64,000 nucleotides of DNA from Bifidobacterium parmae. Lineage in GTDB: Bacteria; Actinomycetota; Actinomycetes; Actinomycetales; Bifidobacteriaceae. The notes beneath the pieces are model-generated. The model had not been told where the DNA came from. It ran no database searches and saw only the letters and a list, made by a program, of their open reading frames with translations. The stretch is taken from positions 1-64,000 of the forward strand of contig NZ_NMWT01000020.1 of the NCBI RefSeq assembly GCF_002860365.1, written 5' to 3'. Positions within the stretch are counted from its first letter, which is position 1, and each line of letters opens with the position of its first letter. This document shows positions 33,523-40,361 of the stretch, in pieces. The position numbers and the translations under genes are program-made.

Positions 33523-35337
33523 TTACACGCGCTCCCCCATGTGCTCCCCCAACGTGACGACCGCATCGCAGTAGTCGAGCACTTCGGCGCGATGCGTGAC
33601 GATGAGCACCGTACGGTCGCGCATCGCGCGGATCCGCTCCAGCATCGCATGCTCGGTGGCGACGTCCAACGCGGAGGTCGACTCGTCGAGCAGCAGCACG
33701 GGCGCGCCGCTGTAGAGCGCGCGGGCCACGGCGATGCGCTGCATCTGCCCTTCGGACAATCCCGCGCCATGCTCGCCCAGCCGCGTGTCGTACCCGTCGG
33801 GCAGCGCCTCGACGAACCCGGCCGCGTCGGCGATCCGGCACGCCTCGCGCACGCGCGCGTCGTCGATATGCGCCGGATCGGGGTCCGGGTCGGCGAAGGC
33901 CACCGTCTCGCGAATCGTGCCGGACATGAGCGCGTTGCCCTGCGGCACGTACGCGAAGAACCCACGCGGGATCGCGCTCGGCGGGACAAGGGCGCCCGCA
34001 GGCTGCGGCATGGAGTCCGCGGCGCCCGAGGACCGCGAACCTGCGTTCACGGCGCCCGCGGACCGCGAACCGTCACCCACAGCATCCGCGACCGCCACGC
34101 CGATATCCCCATGCTGCGGCTCGTACGCGCCGAGCAGCAGCTTCATCAGCGTGCTCTTGCCGATGCCGCTACGCCCCGTGATCGCGACGAAATCCCCCTT
34201 ATGGACATCGCAGGAGAAATCGCGCAGCACCTGGTTGCGCCCATACGTGAAATCCACATGGTCGAAGCGGATCGCATCCATGCGCGCGTACAATCCTCGC
34301 GCGTCGAGCGTCCCATCCACCCCGCTATGCGCGAGAATGGTGCGCTCAGCGCCGCTGAGCGCACCATTCTCGCGCATAGCGTCGGTCTCCCCCACTTCGC
34401 GCAGCCGCTCGGCGCTGGCGAGCATCGCCGCATGCTGGGGGAACATGCCGCCCATCATCGCGAACGGCGACTGGATCTGGCCGATCAGCTGGATCACCGC
34501 CATCATCGTGCCATAGCTCAACGTGCCGTGCAGGATCCCGAACCCGCACCATACGAATCCGACGAGATACCCGAGGTTCATCGCGCTCGCGAGGCCGGTG
34601 CTCGCCACCGCCGTGACCGTGACGCGGCGCATGCGCGCGCCCCGGTGCGCGTCCATGCGTCGCGCCGCGAGGTCGCGCACCTTGCCGCCGACACCGAACG
34701 CGCGGATCACAAGCAACGATTCGAGCGCCTCCTGCATGTACGAGCGCACGCGGCCCTCCGCCTCCTGCACGCGCTTGTGGAGACGCTTGAGCAGCCCGCG
34801 CAGCAGGAACGACGCGCCGGCCATCACGCAGCCGCCCGCGAGGAACACGACGGTGAGCAACGGCGCGAGCACGATCATCACGGCGACGACGCCGACGATG
34901 CGGATCGCCATCGACACGGCGTTCGGCACGAGCGACGTGACCGCGCCGGAGACGACGGTCACGTCGGAGGTGAGACGGTTCATCAATTCGCCGGAATGGC
35001 GCGCCTGCGTGCGGGCGAGCGGCGCGTCGAGGATGCCGGCGAACACGTGCGCGCGCATGCGGTTGTCCATCGTGGCGCGGGCTCGTTCGGCGACCATCAC
35101 GTTCGCGGCGCGCAGGGCGATCTGGATGACGATGGCGACGGCGAACGTGAGCGATTCGCGCAGGAACGCGGGCTCGTCATGGGCGACGGCCGCGTCGATC
35201 GCGCCGCGCATCATCAGCGCGTAGCCGACGGCGATGGCCGCCATGGCCGCCTGGATCGCGCACAGGGCGACGACCAGCCACGAGGCGCGGCCGAACACGC
35301 CGAGAAGCCACCGGTAGGTGCGCCACGTGGAGCCCAT
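33523..35337 (-). CDS. ABC exporter, fused membrane and ATPase domains
   Basis: This 604-residue half-transporter has six membrane helices in residues 1-310, including the exporter motif SGELMNRLTSDVTVVSGAV. The ATPase domain has Walker A GRSGIGKST, signature LSEGQMQRIAVARAL, Walker B PVLLLDEST and His-switch VTHR. It probably exports a peptide or lipid as a homodimer. It lies between modules B and C and near the HprK-like kinase gene. Between the two domains it carries a 57-bp perfect palindrome read in frame, and within the ATPase domain a low-complexity insert (GSRSAGAVNAGSRSSGAADS). Start at 35337: GGAAAGGACTGTTG precedes the ATG. Confidence 0.92.
   Translation of the reverse strand: MGSTWRTYRWLLGVFGRASWLVVALCAIQAAMAAIAVGYALMMRGAIDAAVAHDEPAFLRESLTFAVAIVIQIALRAANVMVAERARATMDNRMRAHVFAGILDAPLARTQARHSGELMNRLTSDVTVVSGAVTSLVPNAVSMAIRIVGVVAVMIVLAPLLTVVFLAGGCVMAGASFLLRGLLKRLHKRVQEAEGRVRSYMQEALESLLVIRAFGVGGKVRDLAARRMDAHRGARMRRVTVTAVASTGLASAMNLGYLVGFVWCGFGILHGTLSYGTMMAVIQLIGQIQSPFAMMGGMFPQHAAMLASAERLREVGETDAMRENGALSGAERTILAHSGVDGTLDARGLYARMDAIRFDHVDFTYGRNQVLRDFSCDVHKGDFVAITGRSGIGKSTLMKLLLGAYEPQHGDIGVAVADAVGDGSRSAGAVNAGSRSSGAADSMPQPAGALVPPSAIPRGFFAYVPQGNALMSGTIRETVAFADPDPDPAHIDDARVREACRIADAAGFVEALPDGYDTRLGEHGAGLSEGQMQRIAVARALYSGAPVLLLDESTSALDVATEHAMLERIRAMRDRTVLIVTHRAEVLDYCDAVVTLGEHMGERV
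34324..34380. repeat. 57-bp perfect palindrome inside the ABC exporter gene
   Basis: Arms 34324-34351 and 34353-34380 are exact reverse complements of 28 bases around one base. The element starts GCTATGCGCGAGAATGG and ends CCATTCTCGCGCATAGC. It is read in frame as AMRENGALSGAERTILAHS at the junction of the membrane and ATPase domains, where exporters tolerate insertions. The opposite strand encodes almost the same peptide. Confidence 0.9.
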
Positions 35338-35380
35338 CAACAGTCCTTTCCGTCGCCCGCGCCGGGGCCGAACGGATTCC

Positions 35381-35386
35381 ATTATA
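35381..35386 (-). promoter_or_regulatory. Likely -10 box of the ABC exporter gene
   Basis: On the minus strand TTTCTATAATGGAA gives TATAAT at 35381-35386, 43 bases before the ATG at 35337. No -35 is visible at 16-18 bases. The box resembles the one before the PqqD-like gene (TTATAATGGA). Confidence 0.4.
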
Positions 35387-35436
35387 GAAATCCCGGGAAT
35401 CACGCCGGATGAAAAGGGACGCCCGTCACGCTCCGG

Positions 35437-35961
35437 TCAGTAGTAGCCGGTCCACCGGCTGCCGTCTTGTTCGGTGACGATGCCGGCGTCGGCGGACGGG
35501 GCGTCGGAGGAACCTCCGTTGTTCGAGGAACCTCCGTTCGAGGAACCGGAGGACCGGCCGTCCACCGCGCCGCCGGGCACGCCGGAACCGTCCACTTCGG
35601 TGTCGCCGGTGCCGTTCGCGCCGGGCTCGCCGCCCGTACCGGACGAGGACGCGCCGGAAGCGTCGCCGTCCCGGGTCGACCCGGATGCGCCGGTGCCATC
35701 ATTCCGCGATGTGGAGGAAGGGGAGGACGTGGAGGACGTGGACGACACGGCGTCCGAGCCGGCTCCTCCGGTGCCGCCGCCACGCAGGCCACCGAACGAG
35801 AACGCCGCCCCCACGATGATCGCGACCGCCACGACCAGCGCGACCGCCCCGCCGGCCACCGCCTTGCGGTGCGCGTCGACGAACGCGACGACGCCGGCCG
35901 GCGACGCATCCTCGTCGCCCACCTGTTCCAATGGAATCATGGGATCATCCGATGAGGCCAT
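35437..35961 (-). CDS. Module B membrane protein with Ser/Gly-rich tail
   Basis: A 174-residue protein. An acidic cytosolic start of about 25 residues is followed by VDAHRKAVAGGAVALVVAVAIIVGAAFSF (one helix) and an external low-complexity tail of Gly, Ser, Thr and Asp with GSSNGGSSNNGGSS repeats. It ends SRWTGYY. It has the same layout and the same gene position as the module A and C membrane proteins, but the shared LD-Y/F and HPDSDS words are missing or degenerate. The ATG at 35961 has GAGGGGCGC just upstream; a GTG at 36003 would overlap the peptide gene's stop. Confidence 0.72.
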   Translation of the reverse strand: MASSDDPMIPLEQVGDEDASPAGVVAFVDAHRKAVAGGAVALVVAVAIIVGAAFSFGGLRGGGTGGAGSDAVSSTSSTSSPSSTSRNDGTGASGSTRDGDASGASSSGTGGEPGANGTGDTEVDGSGVPGGAVDGRSSGSSNGGSSNNGGSSDAPSADAGIVTEQDGSRWTGYY

Positions 35962-35995
35962 GCGCCCCTCGGTCCTCTCGCCCGTCTCAGACACT

Positions 35996-36139
35996 TCAGA
36001 CACCGGGGTTCACGCCGGTGTCCGAGGTGACGGAATCGCCGCCCGGGAACGGGACGTCCGTGTCGCCGCCGCTCGTGCGCACCACGTCCGTGGCGGAAAC
36101 GCGCAGCACCGTCATCGACGGCTTCTCATAGGTGTTCAT
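35996..36139 (-). CDS. Module B precursor-like peptide, 47 residues
   Basis: The peptide reads MNTYEKPSMTVLRVSATDVV, then RTSGGDTDVPFPGGDS and a Gly/Asp/Thr/Ser-rich end (SDTGVNPGV). The start Y-E-x-P-x-M-T-V and the switch T-D-x-V-R-T-S are shared with the module A peptide (YEQPLMTV...TDIVRTS), so the two are clearly homologous. AAGGAG eight bases before the ATG supports the start; another ATG lies directly before it at 36142. It follows the secreted protein gene by 109 bases (with a short tandem ATTGTTC/ATTGCTC run at 36157-36184) and precedes the membrane protein gene by 34 bases. Confidence 0.72.
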   Translation of the reverse strand: MNTYEKPSMTVLRVSATDVVRTSGGDTDVPFPGGDSVTSDTGVNPGV

Positions 36140-36248
36140 CATGCATGCTCCTTGCTCATTGTTCATTGTTCATTGCTCATTGCCCACCGGCGTCCCTGCC
36201 GACCGCCGGCATCTTCCATGTCTTCGATGTCTCCGGCGTCGGCCGGCC

Positions 36249-38072
36249 TCACGCGCCCATCGCGTCGAGCAGCCCCTGCGCGTACGCCTTCACGGTCTCG
36301 CCCGCGGAGGCGTCGGCCACCACGGCCTTCGCGACCTGCCGCACGCTGCGCGTGTCGCCCGCGGTTTCGGTCGCGGTGACGGTCGTGCCGTCCGCGGTGG
36401 TGAACGTCCAGGAGGCGGTCACGGTGATGTCGGTCGCGTAGGAGGCGAGCGGCACCCCGGTGAACACGAGGTTGTTGACGATGTATGTGCCGTCGTCGTA
36501 CGGGTTCTTCGCGTCCGCGCCGTACGTCTTGCCGGCGATCTCGTACGTCCACTTCACGGCGGACGACGTGAGGCCGAGCGCCTTCGGCATGCGGTAGCCG
36601 AAGCGCAGCGACGTCTTCGCGTAATCGTCGGAACCGTAGTCGAGGCGCAGCGAGCCGCCGCGGAATTCGATCACGTCGGAGACGGGCAGGAACCGCGCGT
36701 ACGCGTATCCGGAGGTCACGTCGGCGGCGACCGGCGTGGTGAGCGCGGCGTCCGCATACCAGCCGGCGAACACCTGGCCTTCGGGCGCGTCGGGCGCGGT
36801 GTAGCCGCTCGCCGCGCGGTACGGCGCGATGTCGAAGCGGTTGGAGGCGGCCGTCACGCCGAACGTGCCGTCCTCGTTGCGGGTGGGTTCGAATCCTTCC
36901 GCGAGTTCGCCGCTTGCGGGAGCGACGTTGAACGTGCCTCCGGAGATGGCGACGGTCGGCGTGCCGAGCGAGCTGGCCAGTCTCTCGGTAACGCCCTTGC
37001 CGTTGCCGGAGGTGAACGTGCCGCCGGTCACGGTGAGGGTGCCGTTGTCCATGGCGCGCATCGCGTAGCCGTTCGTGCTGGTGATGGCCGCGGTGCCGCC
37101 GACCGTGGTCTGGCCCGCGTCGCCGGCCGCGTTCCTGACGCCGCTTGCGCCGAGCGGGTAGAGGGGCGCGGTGATCGAGCCGCCGGTGACGGTCGCCTTA
37201 TGGTAGGTGAGCAGCGCGTAGAACTGCGAGGTCGGCTGGATGATGGTGCCGCCGGTCATGTCGAGCACGCCGTAGTCGTCGTTCTTGACGACGATCCTGC
37301 CGCCGGTCATCGTGCCGCCGGCGATGGTGAGCGTGGCCTCGGCGATGCCGTATTTGTTGGTGGCCGCGTCGCCGTCCGTGTCCGAGCTGTTGTACCAGCC
37401 GTTGGCGATGAGGCTGGAGCCGTATCCTGCGTTCTTGGCCGAGAATCTCACGACCGAGGAGCCTTGGATGGTCATCGTGCCGAAGTTCTTGAGCACATAG
37501 TAGCTGTTGCCGTTGGCGCTGGCCGTGCCCGTGGACGGGTCCGTCAGTTTGCTGGCTTCGGCGGAACGCGTGTAGTTGCCGCCGTCGAGCGTGATGCTCG
37601 CGCCCGCGTAGTTGACAATCGCGGCCTTGCCGTTGCTCACGTTGTCGACGGTGCCGGTGTGCTTGGCGGAGCTGTCGGTGATGACGAGCTTGCCTCGGTT
37701 GACGATGGTGTGTTTGCCGGCCGTGTTGACGATCGTCTTGCCGGCCAGATCGAGCGTGATGTCCGCGTCGGCGGGGATGACCACGCTTTCGGTGACGGCT
37801 TCGTCGAGCGGCGACAGCAGCCTGATCGTGCCGCCGTTCTTCGCGGCGGCGACCGCTTCGGCCATCGTGTAGTAGGGCGTGTTTCCGACGGCGGCGATGC
37901 ACTTGGGCAGCATCTCGCCGGTCTCCCAATCCTCCTGATCGGTCTGGCAGTCGAACGCGGTGTCGCCGCCGCCGATCGCATACGCGGATGCCGGCGCGGC
38001 GAGTCCGACCGCGGCGGCCATCGCGAGGCCGGCGACCGCGCCGACCATCCTCTTCCAGTTCTCTCGTGCCAT
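36249..38072 (-). CDS. Module B secreted beta-helix surface protein
   Basis: A 607-residue protein with signal peptide MARENWKRMVGAVAGLAMAAAVGLAAPASAYA. A pectin-lyase-like helix follows, with the typical gut-surface start YYTMAEAVAAAKNGGTIRLLSP and rungs such as ITLDLAGKTIVNTAGKHTIVNRGKLVITDSS and ATVTGGSITAPLYP. A Listeria-Bacteroides (InlB-type) repeat APEGQVFAGWYADAALTTPV comes next, then a C-terminal beta-domain and a short helix (SAGETVKAYAQGLLDAMGA). No sorting signal is seen. It is less similar to the A and C proteins than they are to each other. GAAGGAAAACAC before the ATG sets the start. Confidence 0.83.
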   Translation of the reverse strand: MARENWKRMVGAVAGLAMAAAVGLAAPASAYAIGGGDTAFDCQTDQEDWETGEMLPKCIAAVGNTPYYTMAEAVAAAKNGGTIRLLSPLDEAVTESVVIPADADITLDLAGKTIVNTAGKHTIVNRGKLVITDSSAKHTGTVDNVSNGKAAIVNYAGASITLDGGNYTRSAEASKLTDPSTGTASANGNSYYVLKNFGTMTIQGSSVVRFSAKNAGYGSSLIANGWYNSSDTDGDAATNKYGIAEATLTIAGGTMTGGRIVVKNDDYGVLDMTGGTIIQPTSQFYALLTYHKATVTGGSITAPLYPLGASGVRNAAGDAGQTTVGGTAAITSTNGYAMRAMDNGTLTVTGGTFTSGNGKGVTERLASSLGTPTVAISGGTFNVAPASGELAEGFEPTRNEDGTFGVTAASNRFDIAPYRAASGYTAPDAPEGQVFAGWYADAALTTPVAADVTSGYAYARFLPVSDVIEFRGGSLRLDYGSDDYAKTSLRFGYRMPKALGLTSSAVKWTYEIAGKTYGADAKNPYDDGTYIVNNLVFTGVPLASYATDITVTASWTFTTADGTTVTATETAGDTRSVRQVAKAVVADASAGETVKAYAQGLLDAMGA

Positions 38073-38301
38073 GTGTTTTCCTTCACTTCCTCCGGCGGGA
38101 CCGGGGTTGCGTCACTACTGTCCGGCCGGGCACTGCTTCGTCGGTTCTCCCGGGCGGGCACGCGATCGTCCGCCGGGATTCCGCGCGCGTATGGCGTCAC
38201 GCGCGAAACCGTTGTCCCCGCCGAGCGTACACGTGAAGGGTGTCGGAACACGCCATGCCGGTGTGGCGTGAACGGTTACGAGGGTCCGCGATCGTCGTCG
38301 T

Positions 38302-39300
38302 TCAGGCGCGTACGCCGGCGAGTGCGGCGGCGCTGGCGCGCACGGCCGCCTCGCTCACCGTGCAGGTGAGCCGGTAGACGGGCACGCGGGAGAGGAGCAG
38401 GTCGAGCAGTCCGAGCGTCGACGCGGCGGCGACCGGGTCGGCGGGCATGTAGGTCTGTCGCAGGATGAGCGGCAACGCTTCGGCCGCGTCGAGCCGCACG
38501 CACGTGTTCGGCGTGCCATGCTCGTCGGGGAAGGTGACGGGCGCGGCGGCGGGCGCGGCGGCGGGTGAGGCGGCATGCGCGGCGGCATCCGCATCATGGC
38601 CGGTATGGGCGGTGTCTTCCGCGGAACCGTCCGTCGTGAACGCCGTCACGTGCGCCGCGTTGGCGGCGGCGACGGCGTTCACGCGCGTCGCGGCGTCGGC
38701 GGCGGCACGCGCCTGCGCGGTCGCCGCCTCGGCGCGCGCGACGACGCAGATGCCGCCGAGCGGCGCGCTCGTGTTGCGCTGCCACCCCTCCTTGCCGCAC
38801 CACGGCGTGCCGTACGCGATGACGCGATGACGCGCGGCGGCGGGCGCAGCCGGGTCGTCGCGTTCGCGTTCACGTTCGAAGCGGAGGATCGGCTTGTCGC
38901 CGTTGATGATGGAGACGCGGTCGCCGAACGCGCGGCGCCATAAGGAGATGTGCGTGGTCTTGCCGGTGCCGCTGGGCGCGGTGAAGATGTAGGCGCGGCC
39001 GTCGAAGCCGATGGTGGCGCCGTGGAAGACGAGCCGGTCGCGTGTGGGCGCGGCTTCGGCGATGGCGCGGTGGACGGCGAGCGTTTCGAGGTAGGCGTCG
39101 CTCCAGTCGCCGGGTTCGCCGATCTCGCGTTCGTGGTCGATGGATTCCTGCGTGACGGCGATGGCGAGGTCGGAGTCGTGCGCGTCGCGTGCGAATCCGT
39201 GGGATTCGATGCGGTAGTCGGCGCATTGGCGGACGACTTGGTCGTTGAGGGAGCGGACGGCGACGGTGAGCCCGCCCACGCGGATACGGAAATCGGTCAC
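38302..39300 (-). CDS. HprK-like serine kinase
   Basis: A 332-residue protein of the HPr-kinase/PEPCK-like group seen in RiPP clusters. After an N-terminal domain of about 90 residues come Walker A TAPSGTGKTTH (about 107-117), the stretch SIINGDKPILRF with the metal-binding Asp, and the family word YGTPWCGKEGWQRNTSAPLGGICVVARA. In paeninodin-type loci such kinases phosphorylate the precursor peptide on a C-terminal Ser. An Ala-rich insert of about 75 residues separates the core from the last helices (EALPLILRQTYM...). It starts at GTG behind GGGGGC. It lies between modules A and B, in the same direction, and is the best clue to peptide modification here. Confidence 0.85.
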   Translation of the reverse strand: MTDFRIRVGGLTVAVRSLNDQVVRQCADYRIESHGFARDAHDSDLAIAVTQESIDHEREIGEPGDWSDAYLETLAVHRAIAEAAPTRDRLVFHGATIGFDGRAYIFTAPSGTGKTTHISLWRRAFGDRVSIINGDKPILRFERERERDDPAAPAAARHRVIAYGTPWCGKEGWQRNTSAPLGGICVVARAEAATAQARAAADAATRVNAVAAANAAHVTAFTTDGSAEDTAHTGHDADAAAHAASPAAAPAAAPVTFPDEHGTPNTCVRLDAAEALPLILRQTYMPADPVAAASTLGLLDLLLSRVPVYRLTCTVSEAAVRASAAALAGVRA

Positions 39301-39370
39301 GCCCCCAGTCTACGCGCGTCGATATGAGAAAACCCGCGCACTCGCATGGAGTGCACGGGTCATATGTCTC

Positions 39371-39483
39371 CGCTCCCCTTGAGGGAAACGGGCCATCTTT
39401 TCTCTGCTCCCCTTGAGGGGAGCAATCCTTTTTTCTTCGCTCCCCTTGAGGGGAGCTGTCGGCGAAGCCGACTGAGGGGTGTT
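39371..39483. repeat. Three CTCCCCTTGAGGGGAG repeats, last in the long REP form
   Basis: Copies lie at 39371-39388 (imperfect), 39406-39423 and 39438-39483. The last continues TGTCGGCGAAGCCGACTGAGGGGTG and is related to the 47-bp elements at the window start. T-runs (ATCTTTTCTC, CCTTTTTTCTTC) follow the hairpins, so the cluster probably also stops transcription downstream of module A on the minus strand or of neighbouring units. Confidence 0.75.
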
Positions 39484-39508
39484 CCTGAAGGATGCCCTGG
39501 GAATCCCC

Positions 39509-40054
39509 TCAGTTCGCCTCGTAGATCTTGCCGTAGTTCTGGGAGTCGGAATCCGGGTGGGTGGCGTCGTCGGTGGAGGTGTTGCCCTTGTCCGAGGAGC
39601 CTCCGTTGCTGGAGCCTCCGTTGTTCGAGCCGTTGGAGGAGTTGCCCCCGTTGGTCGAGCCGCCCGAGTTGTTCGACGACCCCGAGGAGCCGGTGCTCTT
39701 GGAGCCGCCGTTCGACGAGCCGCCCAGGTTGGTGGTCGTGTCGCCGGCGGATCCGGAATCACCCGTACCGTTCTCCAGTTCGGAATAGTCGAGCGTGCCT
39801 TCGCCGTCGGACTTGCCGGTGCCGGAGGTGCCGTCGGAACCGCTCTCGTGCGTGAGCGACGTGCCGGTGCCGGTCGTGCCGTCCGTGCCGCCGCCGCGCG
39901 TGAGCGCGAACGCGGCGCACGCGACGATGACCGCGAGCGCGACGGCCGCCGCGATGATGGCGGCGACGCGCTTCTGCACGGTGGTCATGCTGGCGAACAG
40001 GGCGGCGACGCGGTTCGCGCCGCCGTGGTTATCGCCGTGCTGGGGGCTGCTCAT
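39509..40054 (-). CDS. Module A membrane protein with Ser/Asn/Gly-rich tail
   Basis: A 181-residue protein: a short cytosolic start, one membrane helix (KRVAAIIAAAVALAVIVACAAFAL, about 28-52) and an external tail of Gly, Ser, Asn and Thr with SSNGGSS-type repeats. It shares TLDYSELENG and HPDSDSQNYG with the module C protein (TLDFGRLDDG, HPDSDSMGFG). AAGGACACCG before the ATG sets the start. It lies 32 bases after the module A peptide gene. Unknown family; I infer a membrane anchor or surface acceptor in the module. Confidence 0.75.
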   Translation of the reverse strand: MSSPQHGDNHGGANRVAALFASMTTVQKRVAAIIAAAVALAVIVACAAFALTRGGGTDGTTGTGTSLTHESGSDGTSGTGKSDGEGTLDYSELENGTGDSGSAGDTTTNLGGSSNGGSKSTGSSGSSNNSGGSTNGGNSSNGSNNGGSSNGGSSDKGNTSTDDATHPDSDSQNYGKIYEAN

Positions 40055-40086
40055 CGGTGTCCTTGTCGTGTTCCGGGAGGCGCGGA

Positions 40087-40251
40087 TCAGTAGTTGAGGG
40101 CGTTGCCGGAGAGGTCGCCGAAGTTGAAGTTGCCCTCACCGTTGTTGTTGTTGGCGTTGCCGCCGCCGTTCATGTTGCTTTCGGAGGTGCGGACGATGTC
40201 GGTGCCGTTCAGCGTGATGACGGTCATCAGGGGCTGTTCATACTGCTTCAT
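40087..40251 (-). CDS. Module A precursor-like peptide, 54 residues
   Basis: The peptide reads MKQYEQPLMTVITLNGTDIV, then RTSESNMNGGGNANNNNGEG and ends NFNFGDLSGNALNY. It shares M-K-x-Y-E-x-P-x-M-T-V and T-D-x-V-R-T-S with the module B peptide, while the C-part is different, as expected for a conserved leader and variable core. There are no Cys residues in any of the three peptides, which argues against lanthipeptide or sactipeptide chemistry. AAGGAAAGAAGCACATC precedes the ATG, almost the same leader as for module C. It starts 110 bases after the secreted protein frame ends. Confidence 0.72.
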   Translation of the reverse strand: MKQYEQPLMTVITLNGTDIVRTSESNMNGGGNANNNNGEGNFNFGDLSGNALNY

Positions 40252-40361
40252 GATGTGCTTCTTTCCTTCCCGCCGGTGTTGCGGCCGACGGATGCGTATG
40301 TCGTTACGTCATGGGGCGCGGTGCCCGGCACGTCGGCCGGACACCGCGTGGAGGGCCTTCG

